Assembly: GCF_003345355.1 (NCBI RefSeq)
Contig: NZ_QQNB01000002.1
Location: forward strand, 372,001 to 436,000
DNA: 64,000 nucleotides
Source: Sphingomonas aracearum
GTDB lineage: Bacteria; Pseudomonadota; Alphaproteobacteria; Sphingomonadales; Sphingomonadaceae
Direction of reading: 5' to 3'
Part shown: piece by piece, positions 27,396 to 37,290 of the stretch
Layout of the letters: the number at the start of each line of letters is the position of its first letter
Position numbering within the stretch: position 1 is the stretch's first letter
Position numbers and translations under genes: made by a program
The notes under the pieces: model-generated
Told to the model about the DNA's origin: nothing
Databases searched by the model: none
Seen by the model: only the letters and a program-made list of their open reading frames with translations

Positions 27396-28478
27396 ATGGC
27401 CGAGTCTCGCCCTCCTCCCCGCCCGCATCGCGGCGCCACGCTGAACCGGCAAAGCAGCCGCTTTGCGCTGCCGGTGCGCGACGCCGATGGAGACTGGCTC
27501 GACATGCAGGAGGAGGTGGATGGCGCAGCCCCGCCCTTGCGCACCACCGTCACCGTCGAAACCCCGCGCACGATCATCAGCCGCAACCAGTCGCCGGACG
27601 TCGGCTTCGACCGCTCGGTGAATCCGTATCGCGGCTGCGAGCATGGCTGCATCTACTGCTTCGCGCGGCCCACTCACGCCTTTCACGATCTTTCGCCGGG
27701 GCTGGACTTCGAGTCGCGGCTGTTCGCCAAGCCGGACGCGCCCGCGCTCCTCCGGGCCGAGCTGGCGAAGAAGGGCTATGTGTGCCGCCCGATCGCGTTC
27801 GGTACCAACACCGATCCGTACCAGCCGATCGAGACCGAGTGGCGCATCACCCGTGCCTGCCTGGAAGTGCTGGTCGAGTTCGGCCACCCGTTCACCATCA
27901 CCACCAAGTCCGACCGCGTCGTGCGCGACCTCGACCTGATCGCCCCGCATGCCGTGCGCGGGCTCGCCGCCGTGTGCATGTCCATCACCACGCTGGACCC
28001 GCGCATCGCCATGACGCTTGAGCCGCGCGCCCCGGCGCCGCGTCGGCGGCTGGCGGCCGTGCGCCGGCTGGTGGAGGCCGGCGTGCCCTGCTGGGTGTCG
28101 ATCGCCCCGGTCGTGCCGCAGATCACGGACACGGAGCTGGAAGCGATCGTCGGCGCCGCGGCCGAGGCGGGCGCGGGCGGCGTGTTCTTCCTGCCCGTGC
28201 GCCTGCCGCACGAAGTCGCGCCGCTGTTCCGCGCCTGGCTGGACACCCACTTTCCCGATCGCGCGGCCAAGGTGATGGCGACGATTCAGTCGTTGCGCGG
28301 CGGACGCGACAACGACCCCGACTTCTTCAGCCGCATGCGTGGACAAGGGCCCTGGGGCGACCTGCTGCGCACGCGCTTCGCCATCGCCTGCCGCCGCCAT
28401 GGCCTGGAGCACCGCCGCATGGCCTTGCGCACCGACCTGTTCCGGCCACCGGCGGGGCCGCAGGGGGAGTTGTTCTGA
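27396..28478 (+). CDS. PA0069-family radical SAM protein
   Basis: 360-residue radical SAM enzyme with the cluster motif CEHGCIYC (Cys81, 85, 88) preceded by NPYRG, as in spore photoproduct lyase-like proteins and the PA0069 family. FGTNTDPYQPIE and ITTKSDRVVRDLDL follow. The substrate is unknown; relatives have been suggested to act in DNA repair, without proof in this lineage. Single gene with its own spacer on both sides. Confidence 0.85.
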   Translation: MAESRPPPRPHRGATLNRQSSRFALPVRDADGDWLDMQEEVDGAAPPLRTTVTVETPRTIISRNQSPDVGFDRSVNPYRGCEHGCIYCFARPTHAFHDLSPGLDFESRLFAKPDAPALLRAELAKKGYVCRPIAFGTNTDPYQPIETEWRITRACLEVLVEFGHPFTITTKSDRVVRDLDLIAPHAVRGLAAVCMSITTLDPRIAMTLEPRAPAPRRRLAAVRRLVEAGVPCWVSIAPVVPQITDTELEAIVGAAAEAGAGGVFFLPVRLPHEVAPLFRAWLDTHFPDRAAKVMATIQSLRGGRDNDPDFFSRMRGQGPWGDLLRTRFAIACRRHGLEHRRMALRTDLFRPPAGPQGELF

Positions 28479-28567
28479 GGGACGGCTGGCTTTGCGCCCG
28501 GCCTCACGCCGAACTTGTCCCGGAGTCCACGGTTCCGCAGATAAGAAGCTGCGAGGTTTGCGGCACG

Positions 28568-28596
28568 ATGGATACCGGCCTACGCCGGGATGACAG
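28568..28596. repeat. CCGGCnnnnGCCGG intergenic palindrome
   Basis: Single copy of the palindromic repeat with core ACCGGCCTACGCCGGGAT, between the radical SAM gene and a small hypothetical gene. Same family as at 29149, 37138, 50435 and 54751. Confidence 0.6.
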
Positions 28597-28652
28597 TTGT
28601 TGGGTGGGAAGCGGACGTTGACGCTCTTTCCTGTGACAGCCAATCTAGGGCT

Positions 28653-29024
28653 ATGAAGTCACGAACAGAAAGGTTGCCGAAGGGCCGCAGCCACCCTTTG
28701 AGGCCAACTTCGTTGGCAGATGCAATCGGTGCGGCCGGATTGGCTCTGCCGGTTACGGTCACCCGGTGGGACAAGTTCGATCCAACACTAAAGGCACAAT
28801 TCTATCCAGACGGATCATGGGCCGGGGAAGAGGGCGAATTGATATGGGTGAGCAGCAAAGCCGTGCCATCCAAAGAGGCGTCTTTCATTAGGGCGGCCAT
28901 TGAGAGCGAGGGTATCCCACAGTTCATTGAGTGGGCGAAAGCCATTGAGACGCTGGACGCCCGTTCGCCAGTTCGGCGGGAGAAGCAAACCTTCACCTAC
29001 CGCTATCCCGTTCTCGAAAGCTGA
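28653..29024 (+). CDS. hypothetical protein
   Basis: Open frame of 123 codons without recognised domains. It begins with a basic stretch (MKSRTERLPKGRSHP) followed by SLADAIGAAGLALPVTVTRW and mixed alpha/beta-like sequence with WVSSKAVPSKEASFIRAAIE. Base composition is visibly less GC-rich than that of its neighbours, with codons such as TCA, ATA and AAA that are rare nearby. It sits between two repeat-bearing spacers, so it may be acquired. The ATG at 28653 was chosen because the upstream frame runs through the repeat region. Confidence 0.5.
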   Translation: MKSRTERLPKGRSHPLRPTSLADAIGAAGLALPVTVTRWDKFDPTLKAQFYPDGSWAGEEGELIWVSSKAVPSKEASFIRAAIESEGIPQFIEWAKAIETLDARSPVRREKQTFTYRYPVLES

Positions 29025-29290
29025 ACGTCCGCTATTGGGCGTAAGCAGAACGGCCGCTAATGGACGAAAGCAGACGTTTCCTCATGATGGAGGATGGTCG
29101 CTGAAGTATCCTTGTCTAGGACCCACAGGCCTGAACAGAAGCGGGCCTCCCCGGCGAAGGCCGGGGTCCAGTTGGGGGACGCTCGTGATGCGCGCTGCGT
29201 CCGGTTACTTCGGCCTTCCCAGCTGAGCCCCGGCCTTCGCCGGGGAACTGCCTTGATTATAAGGCAGCCCTCAATCTCTTTCAGCAGGCC
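29025..29290. other. spacer with an inverted pair of GC palindromes
   Basis: Region between two convergent genes. It holds CCCCGGCGAAGGCCGGGG at 29149-29166 and its inverted relative at 29228-29245, and a further seven-base-pair hairpin (29248-29254 with 29261-29267, loop GATTAT) close to the dnaE stop that could help end transcripts from either side. No coding signal seen. Confidence 0.6.
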
Positions 29291-32200
29291 TCACGCCGCC
29301 GCGCTGGACGGCCGATTGCTCGACGCATTGAGATGCACGTCGCTCACATCCGGCAGATCCTCGAGGTGCCCCGCCGTCTCCGCGTCCAACAGGAAGTCGC
29401 GCCCCAGCAGCAGGCGCACGGTGCCGCCTTCCGGCAGCGCGGCATGCGCGATCACCGTGCAGCGGCCGCCACGATGCTCCGCCAGCTGCGCGGCCAGCGC
29501 CTGCATCCCCGCGGCGGAGGCGACCTGCGCTTCCACCTCGAAGCGCGCGTTGGTCATCAGCGCCTCGAACGGCTGCACGCGCTTGACGCTGACCCGCGGC
29601 ATCTCCTCGCCCGGCCGGCGATCGAGTTCCACCGTGATGAGCGCGCAGCCGCCATTCTCGGCCGCCGCCTCCAGATCGGCGCAGACCGGATCGTCGAAGC
29701 AGGTGGCGACGAACTGGCCCGAGGCATCTGACAGGGTGGCCATCATGTAGCGCCGGCCCTTGGCGGAGGTGCGCCAGCGCGCTTCCTCCACCAGCACCGC
29801 CATGGTCGCGCCCGCCCGCGTGCCGTCCTCCGGAATGCGCAGCTCGGAAAGCGCGCCGAACTCGCGCGCGCCGTGCATCTCGGCCAGCCGCCGGTGCCGG
29901 TCCACCGGGTGCGCGGAGAAATAGAAGCCGAACGCCTCCTTTTCCTGCTCCATGCGCTGCGACAGGCTCCAGCGCACGTTCGCCGGCAGCTTGATCGGCG
30001 GCTCGGACGCTTCGGGCGATCCGAACAGCCCGCCCTGCCCGCTCGCCGCCGCCGCCTGCACCCGCGCCGCAGTCGCGAGGATCGTCTCGCACGAGGCGAA
30101 CAGGCCGGCGCGGTTCAGGTCCAGCGCATCGAACGCGCCCGCCCCGGCCAAGCCTTCGAGCTGCCGCTTGTTGAGCAATCGCGGATCGACGCGGCGGGCG
30201 AAATCGTCGATGTCGCGGAACACGCCCTTGGCCTCGCGCTCGGCGACCAGCTTCTCCATCGCGCCCTCGCCCACGCCCTTCAGCGCGCCCAGCGCGTAGC
30301 GGACGGCGACGCCCTCCTCGCTCTGCTCTACCGAGAACTCCGCCTCGCTGGCGTTCACGCACGGCGGCAGCGCCTTGATCCCCGAACGGCGCATGTCGTC
30401 GGAGAAGATCGCCAGCTTGTCGGTGAGATGGATGTCGTAGCACATCGAGGCGGCGAAGAAGTCCGCCGGGTGATGCGCCTTCAGCCACGCCGTCTGGTAC
30501 GCCAGCAGCGCATAGGCCGCGGCATGGCTCTTGTTGAAGCCATAGCCGGCGAACTTGTCGATCAGGTCGAACAGCTCGTTCGCCTTCTGCGCCGGAATAT
30601 TGTGCGCGTCGGCACAGCCCTTCACGAAGGTGGAGCGCTGCGCGTCCATCTCCGCCTTCACCTTCTTGCCCATCGCGCGGCGCAGCAGGTCCGCGCCGCC
30701 CAGCGAATAGCCGGCCAGGATCTGCGCGGCCTGCATCACCTGTTCCTGGTAGACGAAGATGCCGTAGGTTTCGGACAGGATGCCTTCCAGCAGCGGGTGC
30801 GGATAGACGATCTCCTCCGTCCCCTGCTTGCGCCGGCCGAAGCTCGGGATGTTGTCCATCGGGCCGGGGCGGTAGAGCGAGACCAGCGCGATGATGTCGC
30901 CGAAATTGGTCGGCCGCACCGCGGACAGCGTGCGGCGCATGCCCTCCGATTCCAGCTGGAACACGCCCACCGTGTCGCCCTTCTGGAGCAGCTGGTACAC
31001 GGCCTCGTCGTCCCAGCTCAGCCGGTCGAGATCGATGGTGATGCCCCGCTTCTTCAGCAGTTCCACCGCCTTTTTCAGCACCGACAGCGTCTTGAGGCCG
31101 AGAAAGTCGAACTTCACGAGGCCCGCACCTTCGACGAACTTCATGTCGAACTGCGTGACCGGCATGTCCGAGCGCGGATCGCGGTAGAGCGGCACCAGCT
31201 GGCTGAGCGGCCGGTCGCCGATCACCACGCCGGCGGCGTGCGTCGAGGAATGGCGCGGCAGCCCCTCCAGCTTCATCGCCAGGTCGAGCAGATGGCGCAC
31301 CCGGCCGTCATTCCGGTACTCGGCGGCAAGCTCCGACACGCCGTTCAGCGCGCGGTCCAGCGTCCACGGATCGGTCGGGTGGTTCGGCACCAGCTTGGCC
31401 AGCCGATCCACCTGGCCATAGCTCATCTGGAGCACGCGGCCAGTATCCTTCAGCACCGCGCGCGCCTTCAGCTTACCGAAGGTGATGATCTGCGCCACCT
31501 GATCGCGGCCGTATTTCTCCTGCACGTAGCGGATCACCTCGCCACGCCGGGTTTCGCAGAAATCGATGTCGAAGTCGGGCATCGACACGCGTTCCGGGTT
31601 CAGGAAGCGCTCGAACAGCAGGCCCAGTTTCAGCGGATCGAGATCGGTGATGGTCAGCGCCCAGGCGACCACCGAGCCTGCACCCGAACCACGACCCGGG
31701 CCGACCGGAATGTCCTGTTCCTTGGCCCATTTGATGAAATCGGCGACGATCAGGAAATAGCCGGGAAAGCCCATCTGGACGATCACGTCCAGCTCGAAAT
31801 CCAGCCGCTTGCGGTAGCTCGCCACCGCCTCGTCGTCGGCGATGCCCGCGAACTCCAGCCGTGCGGTGAGCCCCGCATGCGCATCCTCGCGCAGCTTGGC
31901 CGCCTCCCCCTCGCGGTCGCCGGCAAGGCTGGGCAGGATCGGCTTGCGATACGGCGCCATCACCGCACAGCGCTGCGCCACGACCAGCGTGTTCTCGATT
32001 GCCTCGGGCAAATCTTCGAACAGCCGGCGCATCTCGTCGGCCGGCTTCATCCACAGGTGCGGCGAGGAGCGCGGCCGATCCTCCGTTTCGACGTAGGTGG
32101 AGTTGGCGATGCACAGCATCGCGTCATGCGCCTCGCCGAAATCCTGATCGTCGAAACAGCACGGATTGGTCGCGACCAGCGGCAGGTTGCGGTCGTAGGC

Positions 32201-32776
32201 GAGATCGATCAGCGCGTCCTCCGCGCGCATCTCAACCTCGTTCTCGCGTCGGACGAGCTCGATGAACAGCCGGTCGCCGAACAACGCCTGCAGGCGGTCG
32301 GCATAGGCCAGTGCGCGGTCCGGCTGATCCTCGGCGAACAGCCGTGCCAGCGCGCCCTCGCCGCCCGCCGTCAGCGCCACCAGCCCGGCACCATGCGCTG
32401 CCAGCTTTTCGAAGAGGACATGCGGCGGCTGCTCCACCGGCCGGTCGAGATGCGCCGACGACACCAGGGCACACAGATTGTCGTAGCCGGCTTCATCCTG
32501 CGCGTAGAGGGCCAGCCAGTCGATCACCGGCTCGGCGCCCTCCGGCATGTCCGGCCGCGCGACCGCCAGCATGGTGCCCACCACCGGCTGGACGCCCTCC
32601 TTCTTGGCGCCATCGGAGAACGCCATGGCGGCATACAGGCCGTTGCGGTCGGTCAGGCCGGCGGCGGGAAAGCCGAGCTTGCGCGCGCGCTTGGCGATCG
32701 CCTTGGGATCGATGGCGCCGTCCAGCATCGTGTAAGCGGAAAAGATGCGAAGGGGCACGAAACCGGCGTGAGGCAT
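29291..32776 (-). CDS. dnaE: DNA polymerase III alpha subunit
   Basis: Catalytic subunit of the replicative polymerase, 1161 residues. N-terminal PHP domain (FVPLRIFSAYTMLDGAID), palm with the catalytic aspartates in MPDFDIDF, GRGSGAGSVVAWAL, the tau/beta-binding C-terminal half with an OB domain. Typical DnaE1 length. The ATG at 32776 (MPHAGFVPLR) was chosen because AGGA lies five bases ahead and homologues begin there; an ATG at 32794 lacks a ribosome site. Single gene; the next gene upstream is divergent. Confidence 0.96.
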   Translation of the reverse strand: MPHAGFVPLRIFSAYTMLDGAIDPKAIAKRARKLGFPAAGLTDRNGLYAAMAFSDGAKKEGVQPVVGTMLAVARPDMPEGAEPVIDWLALYAQDEAGYDNLCALVSSAHLDRPVEQPPHVLFEKLAAHGAGLVALTAGGEGALARLFAEDQPDRALAYADRLQALFGDRLFIELVRRENEVEMRAEDALIDLAYDRNLPLVATNPCCFDDQDFGEAHDAMLCIANSTYVETEDRPRSSPHLWMKPADEMRRLFEDLPEAIENTLVVAQRCAVMAPYRKPILPSLAGDREGEAAKLREDAHAGLTARLEFAGIADDEAVASYRKRLDFELDVIVQMGFPGYFLIVADFIKWAKEQDIPVGPGRGSGAGSVVAWALTITDLDPLKLGLLFERFLNPERVSMPDFDIDFCETRRGEVIRYVQEKYGRDQVAQIITFGKLKARAVLKDTGRVLQMSYGQVDRLAKLVPNHPTDPWTLDRALNGVSELAAEYRNDGRVRHLLDLAMKLEGLPRHSSTHAAGVVIGDRPLSQLVPLYRDPRSDMPVTQFDMKFVEGAGLVKFDFLGLKTLSVLKKAVELLKKRGITIDLDRLSWDDEAVYQLLQKGDTVGVFQLESEGMRRTLSAVRPTNFGDIIALVSLYRPGPMDNIPSFGRRKQGTEEIVYPHPLLEGILSETYGIFVYQEQVMQAAQILAGYSLGGADLLRRAMGKKVKAEMDAQRSTFVKGCADAHNIPAQKANELFDLIDKFAGYGFNKSHAAAYALLAYQTAWLKAHHPADFFAASMCYDIHLTDKLAIFSDDMRRSGIKALPPCVNASEAEFSVEQSEEGVAVRYALGALKGVGEGAMEKLVAEREAKGVFRDIDDFARRVDPRLLNKRQLEGLAGAGAFDALDLNRAGLFASCETILATAARVQAAAASGQGGLFGSPEASEPPIKLPANVRWSLSQRMEQEKEAFGFYFSAHPVDRHRRLAEMHGAREFGALSELRIPEDGTRAGATMAVLVEEARWRTSAKGRRYMMATLSDASGQFVATCFDDPVCADLEAAAENGGCALITVELDRRPGEEMPRVSVKRVQPFEALMTNARFEVEAQVASAAGMQALAAQLAEHRGGRCTVIAHAALPEGGTVRLLLGRDFLLDAETAGHLEDLPDVSDVHLNASSNRPSSAAA

Positions 32777-32954
32777 CTTGGTCCTGTAGCGCATGGCGGC
32801 TTGATTCGACAGGCCGGGTGCGACGGATCGCTGTGGATAGCGGATGGTGGCTTCGGGGACGATGCCCCAAACACCGTGACGGAGCCGCAGATTTCTAACG
32901 GAACTCGCCGTTCCCCTCATCGTTACGGCCGGAGAACAAGAGGGAGCATCCGAA

Positions 32955-33521
32955 ATGGCGACACGTGGTTTCGACGGCAGCCCGGCCGGGGCCGGCTGGG
33001 GCTGGATCCTGGCCTATGGCATTCTCTCGATCGTGCTCGGCATCTTCGCCTTCGCACAGCCGTTCGTGGCGACGCTTGCCGCAACGGCGGTGATCGGCTG
33101 GTTCTTCCTGATCGCCGGCGCGCTGTCGCTCGGGGCCGGCCTGTTCGGCAAGGGGTATGAAGGCCGCGGCTATGCCATCGGCTTCGGCGTGGTCAGCCTG
33201 GTGATCGGCCTCATCATGCTGTTCGATCCGCTGTCCGGCGCCTTGTCGCTGACCTTGGCGGTCACGGTCTGGCTAGGCGTGCGCGGGGTGATGGAGATCG
33301 TGCTCGGCGCCCGCATGCGTCGCGGCAAGGCGCTGATGATCGTGCTCGGCGTCGTCAACGTCCTGCTCGCGTTCCTGGTGCTGTGGTCGCTGCCGTTCAG
33401 CGCGCTGACCCTGCCGGGCTATATCCTGGGGATCAGCTTCCTGTTCGGCGGCGTGCCCGCCATCCTGGGCGGTCTGGCCCATCGCAAGGGAGCACCCGCC
33501 TTCGCCGCTCCGACCGCCTGA
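32955..33521 (+). CDS. HdeD-family membrane protein
   Basis: 188-residue protein with six predicted membrane helices and the HdeD/DUF308 pattern: GILSIVLGIFAFAQP, GWFFLIAGALSLGAGLF, GVRGVMEIVLGARMR. HdeD was named for acid resistance in E. coli; the molecular role is unknown. GGGAG lies eight bases before the ATG. Divergent from dnaE. Confidence 0.8.
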   Translation: MATRGFDGSPAGAGWGWILAYGILSIVLGIFAFAQPFVATLAATAVIGWFFLIAGALSLGAGLFGKGYEGRGYAIGFGVVSLVIGLIMLFDPLSGALSLTLAVTVWLGVRGVMEIVLGARMRRGKALMIVLGVVNVLLAFLVLWSLPFSALTLPGYILGISFLFGGVPAILGGLAHRKGAPAFAAPTA

Positions 33522-33540
33522 TCGCGGCCGCCGGCAAAGG

Positions 33541-34020
33541 CTAGAGCAGCTTCTCGATGTCGCGGCGGATATCCTCGGGCTTGGTGGTGGGCGCATAGCG
33601 GTTCACCACCTGCCCGTCCCGGCCGACCAGGAACTTGGTGAAGTTCCACTTGATGCCCTCGGTGCCCAGCACGCCGGGCGCCTGCTTCTTCAGCTCGGCG
33701 AACAACGGATCGGCGCCTGCGCCGTTGACGTCGATCTTGGCGAAGACCGGAAAGGTCACGTCATAGGTCAGCGAGCAGAAGCTGGCGATCTCCGCGGCGT
33801 CGCCCGGCTCCTGCGCGCCGAACTGGTTGCACGGGAAACCCAGCACCGCAAAGCCGCGCTGCTCATAGGCGCGGTGCAATTCCTCCAGCCCGGCATATTG
33901 CGGCGTGAACCCGCATTTGGAGGCGGTGTTGACCAGCAGCAGCACCTTGCCGGCATAGGCGCCGAGATCCGCCGGCGTGCCGTCCGCCGCGCGTACCGTG
34001 AAGTCCGTGATCGCCGTCAT
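33541..34020 (-). CDS. glutathione peroxidase
   Basis: Thiol peroxidase of 159 residues that reduces hydroperoxides. The peroxidatic Cys36 is in [12 protein letters not shown], and the rest of the catalytic tetrad is visible in [12 protein letters not shown] (Gln) and WNFTKFLV (Trp and Asn). It is the Cys type, not selenocysteine. The ATG overlaps the stop of the upstream GNAT gene, so the two are co-translated. BtuE is the E. coli counterpart; these often use thioredoxin as well as glutathione. Confidence 0.92.
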   Translation of the reverse strand: MTAITDFTVRAADGTPADLGAYAGKVLLLVNTASKCGFTPQYAGLEELHRAYEQRGFAVLGFPCNQFGAQEPGDAAEIASFCSLTYDVTFPVFAKIDVNGAGADPLFAELKKQAPGVLGTEGIKWNFTKFLVGRDGQVVNRYAPTTKPEDIRRDIEKLL

Positions 34021-34607
34021 GCATGCCTCGCCAGCAGGAATTGCAGGTTGGCCCGGACGCCGGGCCATTCGCGGTCGAGGATGGAATAAACCACGCTGTC
34101 GCGCAATCGCCCGTCGACGATCTGGTGCCCGCGCAGGATGCCGTCCCGTCTTGCACCCAGCCGCTCGATCGCCGCCTGGCTGCGCGTGTTCAGAAAGTCG
34201 GTGCGGATCTGCACGCACTGGCAGCCCAGCACGTCGAAGGCATGGGCCAGCAGCAGCAGCTTGGCCTCCGTGTTCACGCCCGTTCGCTGCACCGCGCGCG
34301 CATAGAAGGTGCCGCCGATCTCCAGCCGGCGGTGCTTTTCCGCCATTCGCAGGAAGCGGGTGGTGCCGACCACCTCGCCGCCCGGCAGGCACACCGCGAA
34401 CAGCCGGGCGCGTCCGAACTCCTGCTCGGCAAAGCTCGCCGCAAGCCAGGCGTCGGCGTCCTTGAGCTGCGAGACGTTGGCGTAGAACGTGTCCCACAGA
34501 TCGCCCGCCGCCGCCGCCGTCACCAGCGCCGCCTTGTCGTCGTGCCGCAAGGGGCGCAGCGAGACGTGGCGCCCCGAAAGCACCGGCGTCTCGCGCCAGG
34601 CGGTCAC
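34017..34607 (-). CDS. GNAT-family N-acetyltransferase
   Basis: 196-residue acetyltransferase of the RimJ/RimL-like group: [13 protein letters not shown] at the start, [10 protein letters not shown], and an acetyl-CoA region with a [16 protein letters not shown] helix. It probably acetylates a protein N-terminus or a small amine; the target is unknown. It overlaps lolD by four bases and the peroxidase by four bases, forming a tight lolC-lolD-GNAT-gpx unit. Confidence 0.82.
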   Translation of the reverse strand: MTAWRETPVLSGRHVSLRPLRHDDKAALVTAAAAGDLWDTFYANVSQLKDADAWLAASFAEQEFGRARLFAVCLPGGEVVGTTRFLRMAEKHRRLEIGGTFYARAVQRTGVNTEAKLLLLAHAFDVLGCQCVQIRTDFLNTRSQAAIERLGARRDGILRGHQIVDGRLRDSVVYSILDREWPGVRANLQFLLARHA

Positions 34608-35332
34608 GCCAGCACGCCCTCGTGCAGCCGGACGACCCGGTCCATGCGGCCGGCCAGCCGCTCGTTATGGGTCGCGATCAGCGCCGCCGATCCTTCCTCG
34701 CGCACCAGGCGCAGGAACTCGGCCAGCACCACATCGGCGGTCCCCTCGTCGAGATTGCCGGTCGGCTCGTCCGCCAGGATCAGCGCCGGGCGGTTGGCCA
34801 GCGCGCGCGCCACCGCCACGCGCTGCTGCTCGCCGCCGGAAAGCTGGCTCGGCCGATGGCTCAGGCGATGGCCGACGCCCAGCGCGCTCAGCAGCGCCGT
34901 GGCGCGGGCATCGGCGTCGGGGCGCTCGGCACCATGGATCAGCTGCGGCAGGGCGACATTCTCCAGCGCGGAGAAATCCGGCAGCAGGTGGTGGAACTGG
35001 TACACGAAGCCCAGACGATCGCGCCGCATCACGGTGCGCCCATGCGCGTTGAGCTTGGCCGCTTCCTCCTCGGCAATGCGGATCGATCCGGCGAACCCGC
35101 CCTCCAGCAGGCCCACCGCCTGCAGGAGCGTCGACTTGCCGGAGCCGGACGGGCCCAGCAGCGCGACGATCTCCCCCGCCCCTACGGTCAGGTCCACGCC
35201 GCGCAACACGTGGATCGTCTCGCCGCCTTGGCTGAAGCTGCGCGACAGCCCGCGCGTCTCCAAGATGGGCGTGACCGCGTCGGACGCGGCGGAGCCGCGC
35301 CGGCCGCGCTCGCTCCTGCTCGCGTCACTCAT
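34604..35332 (-). CDS. lolD: lipoprotein-releasing ABC transporter ATPase
   Basis: ATP-binding subunit of the LolCDE complex that extracts outer-membrane lipoproteins from the inner membrane. 242 residues with Walker [10 protein letters not shown], signature [14 protein letters not shown] and [11 protein letters not shown]. The N-terminal 20 residues are Ser/Arg rich and poorly conserved; a start inside is possible. It overlaps the permease stop by eight bases. Confidence 0.93.
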   Translation of the reverse strand: MSDASRSERGRRGSAASDAVTPILETRGLSRSFSQGGETIHVLRGVDLTVGAGEIVALLGPSGSGKSTLLQAVGLLEGGFAGSIRIAEEEAAKLNAHGRTVMRRDRLGFVYQFHHLLPDFSALENVALPQLIHGAERPDADARATALLSALGVGHRLSHRPSQLSGGEQQRVAVARALANRPALILADEPTGNLDEGTADVVLAEFLRLVREEGSAALIATHNERLAGRMDRVVRLHEGVLA

Positions 35333-36575
35333 AGCGCAGCACCTGCACCGGGTCCGTGCTCGCCGCCTTCAACGCCGGATAAACGGTTGCCAGAAACGTC
35401 ATCAGCAACGTGATGAGCACAATGGCGACGATCTCCACCGGATTGGGCTTGGACGGCAGCTCCGTCAGATAGCGGATGGACGGATCCCACAGGTTCTGCC
35501 CGGTCACGAACTGCACGAAGTTCACCACCGCCTGGCGATAGAACAGGAACAGCGCGCCGAGCGCCAGCCCGGCGAGGATGCCCAGCACGCCGATCGTCGT
35601 GCCCACCGTCATGAAAATGCGCAGCAACGCCGCCCGGCTCGCGCCCATCGTGCGCAGGATGGCGATGTCGCGCGTCTTGGCGCGCACCAGCATGATCAGC
35701 GAACTGGCGATGTTGAAGGCCGCCACCAGGATGATGATGCACAGCACGGTGAACATCGCGACGCGCTCCACCGCCAGCGCATCGAACAGTTGCGCGTTCA
35801 TCTGCTGCCAGTCCTGAATGGCCGCGCGGCCCTCGACCTTGCGCGCAAGGGGGCTGAGGATCTGGCGCACGCGATCGGCATTGTCGGTGTCGATGCGCAC
35901 GATGCCCACTTCGTCGCCCATCAGCAGCAGCGTCTGCGCATCCTGCACCGGCATCAGCACATAGGCCTTGTCATAGTCGTAGACGCCGATCTCGAAGATC
36001 GCGCCCACGCGGTAGCTGACGATGCGCGGCACGGTGCCGAACGGGGTGGTCTGGCCTTGCGGGCTGAACAGCGAAATCTCGCTGCCCACCTCCGCGCCCA
36101 ACGCTTCGGCCAGGCGGGAGCCGATCGCCACCTGCCCGCTGCCGTTGGTCAGCGCGCGAATGTCGCCGCCGACGATCTTGCCGGTGATGGTCGGGTTGGT
36201 GCGGATGTCCTCCACCCGCATGCCGCGCAGCAGCACCGCTTCGGCGCGCCCGTTATAGGTGGCGGCGAGCGGCTGCTCGATCATCGGCGTGGCGGAGGTG
36301 ACGCCCGGCGTCGCGCGCGCCTGCCGCACGATCTCCTGCCAGTCCGGCAGGCGGCCGTTATAGCCCTGGATCACGGCATGGCCGTTCAGCCCGACGATCT
36401 TGTCGAACAGCTCCGCGCGAAAGCCGTTCATCACGCTCATCACGATCACCAGCGCCGCGACGCCCAGCATCACCGCACCCAGGCTGAAGCCCGCAACAAG
36501 GAGGATAAACGCCTCGCCCTTGCCGGGCAGGAGGTACCGCCGCGCGATCAGGCGTTCGTAGGAAGAAAGGAACAT
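35325..36575 (-). CDS. lolC: lipoprotein-releasing ABC transporter permease
   Basis: 416-residue inner-membrane permease of the LolC/LolE type: a first helix with [19 protein letters not shown], a large periplasmic domain, and three C-terminal helices with [20 protein letters not shown] and [16 protein letters not shown]. Only one permease gene is present; many alphaproteobacteria use a homodimer of a LolC/E hybrid, which fits. Operon with lolD. Confidence 0.92.
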   Translation of the reverse strand: MFLSSYERLIARRYLLPGKGEAFILLVAGFSLGAVMLGVAALVIVMSVMNGFRAELFDKIVGLNGHAVIQGYNGRLPDWQEIVRQARATPGVTSATPMIEQPLAATYNGRAEAVLLRGMRVEDIRTNPTITGKIVGGDIRALTNGSGQVAIGSRLAEALGAEVGSEISLFSPQGQTTPFGTVPRIVSYRVGAIFEIGVYDYDKAYVLMPVQDAQTLLLMGDEVGIVRIDTDNADRVRQILSPLARKVEGRAAIQDWQQMNAQLFDALAVERVAMFTVLCIIILVAAFNIASSLIMLVRAKTRDIAILRTMGASRAALLRIFMTVGTTIGVLGILAGLALGALFLFYRQAVVNFVQFVTGQNLWDPSIRYLTELPSKPNPVEIVAIVLITLLMTFLATVYPALKAASTDPVQVLRYE

Positions 36576-36781
36576 GGCGTGGGGGAAAGTCCGCCGGGTG
36601 ATGGTCCCCCTGCTCTAGGCTGCGGTCCCGACGGGTGCAACCGCTGTGGCGGAATCGTCACAGCACGCGCGCAATCGTTTCGTTGCGGCCACATCTCTCA
36701 TGACAAGAAGCTGTCGCTCGCCTAACAACACAATCACTGGGACACAGGCAAAGGCCGTGGTTCGGGGACAGCTTCAAGCTC

Positions 36782-36876
36782 CGCTTCGAAACGAAGCGTG
36801 CGGGCGGGAGCACAAGGGGGCTGACGAGCAATCGTCACGCAGGACGCCCGGGTTGCGATGAGCAGCCCGGGCGTTT
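36782..36876 (+). ncRNA. candidate structured RNA with terminator-like end
   Basis: Three perfect hairpins follow one another: 36782-36798 (seven base pairs, AAA loop), 36822-36837 (TGACGA with TCGTCA, GCAA tetraloop of the GNRA kind) and 36845-36873 (CGCCCGGG with CCCGGGCG) followed by TTT. The spacing and the T-run on the plus strand look like a small RNA ending in a Rho-independent terminator. No convincing promoter or Rfam family was recognised. Confidence 0.4.
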
Positions 36877-37068
36877 GCGTTGGGGCGAAGGCGCAAAGCC
36901 GCCGATGCGAGCGAAGCAAGCATCGCCCCAACCGGCCGCCGGGCGGGCCTGCCCGCCCGAGCGACGGCGGCTTTGCCGACGTCGGGGCGAAGGCGCGAAG
37001 CCGGCGGGGTTCCGCCCTGATTGTCTGCGAACGGGTCCGCTCACTCGCCGCCCTTCACTCCCCCTGGC

Positions 37069-37290
37069 CCCCGCGAACGCCGGGGTCCATAGCTCCCCAA
37101 GCGCGACGCACAGGATCAGCCGCGCACCCGCCGCAAGGTGGATCCCGGCCTACGCCGGGATGACGGAACGGAAGAGGCCGCCGCCCTCTCACTCCCGCCA
37201 CCCCGGCGAACGCCGGGGTCCATGGCTCGCAAGCGCGACGCACAGGATCAGGCACCCGCGGCAAGGTTAATCCCGGCCCCTTCGAGATGA
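37069..37290. repeat. tandem duplication of a palindrome-bearing 132-base unit
   Basis: The CGCCGGGGTCCAT sequence recurs at 37079 and 37211, and AAGCGCGACGCACAGGATCA at 37099 and 37231. Each unit carries an outer palindrome and an inner CCCGGCC...GGCCGGG-type palindrome facing it. The second unit is degenerate at its end. Confidence 0.65.

Noticed and set aside
29873..33160. 1095-codon plus-strand open frame opposite dnaE
   Set aside because: Shadow of dnaE codons; composition dominated by Arg, His and Gln with no recognisable fold.
36646..36861. 71-codon open frame upstream of lolC
   Set aside because: Overlaps the three-hairpin segment, lacks a ribosome site and has no protein-like pattern.
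37069..37290. CRISPR-like array
   Set aside because: Only two long imperfect units, palindromic cores and no regular spacers or cas genes; they are dispersed GC palindromes.
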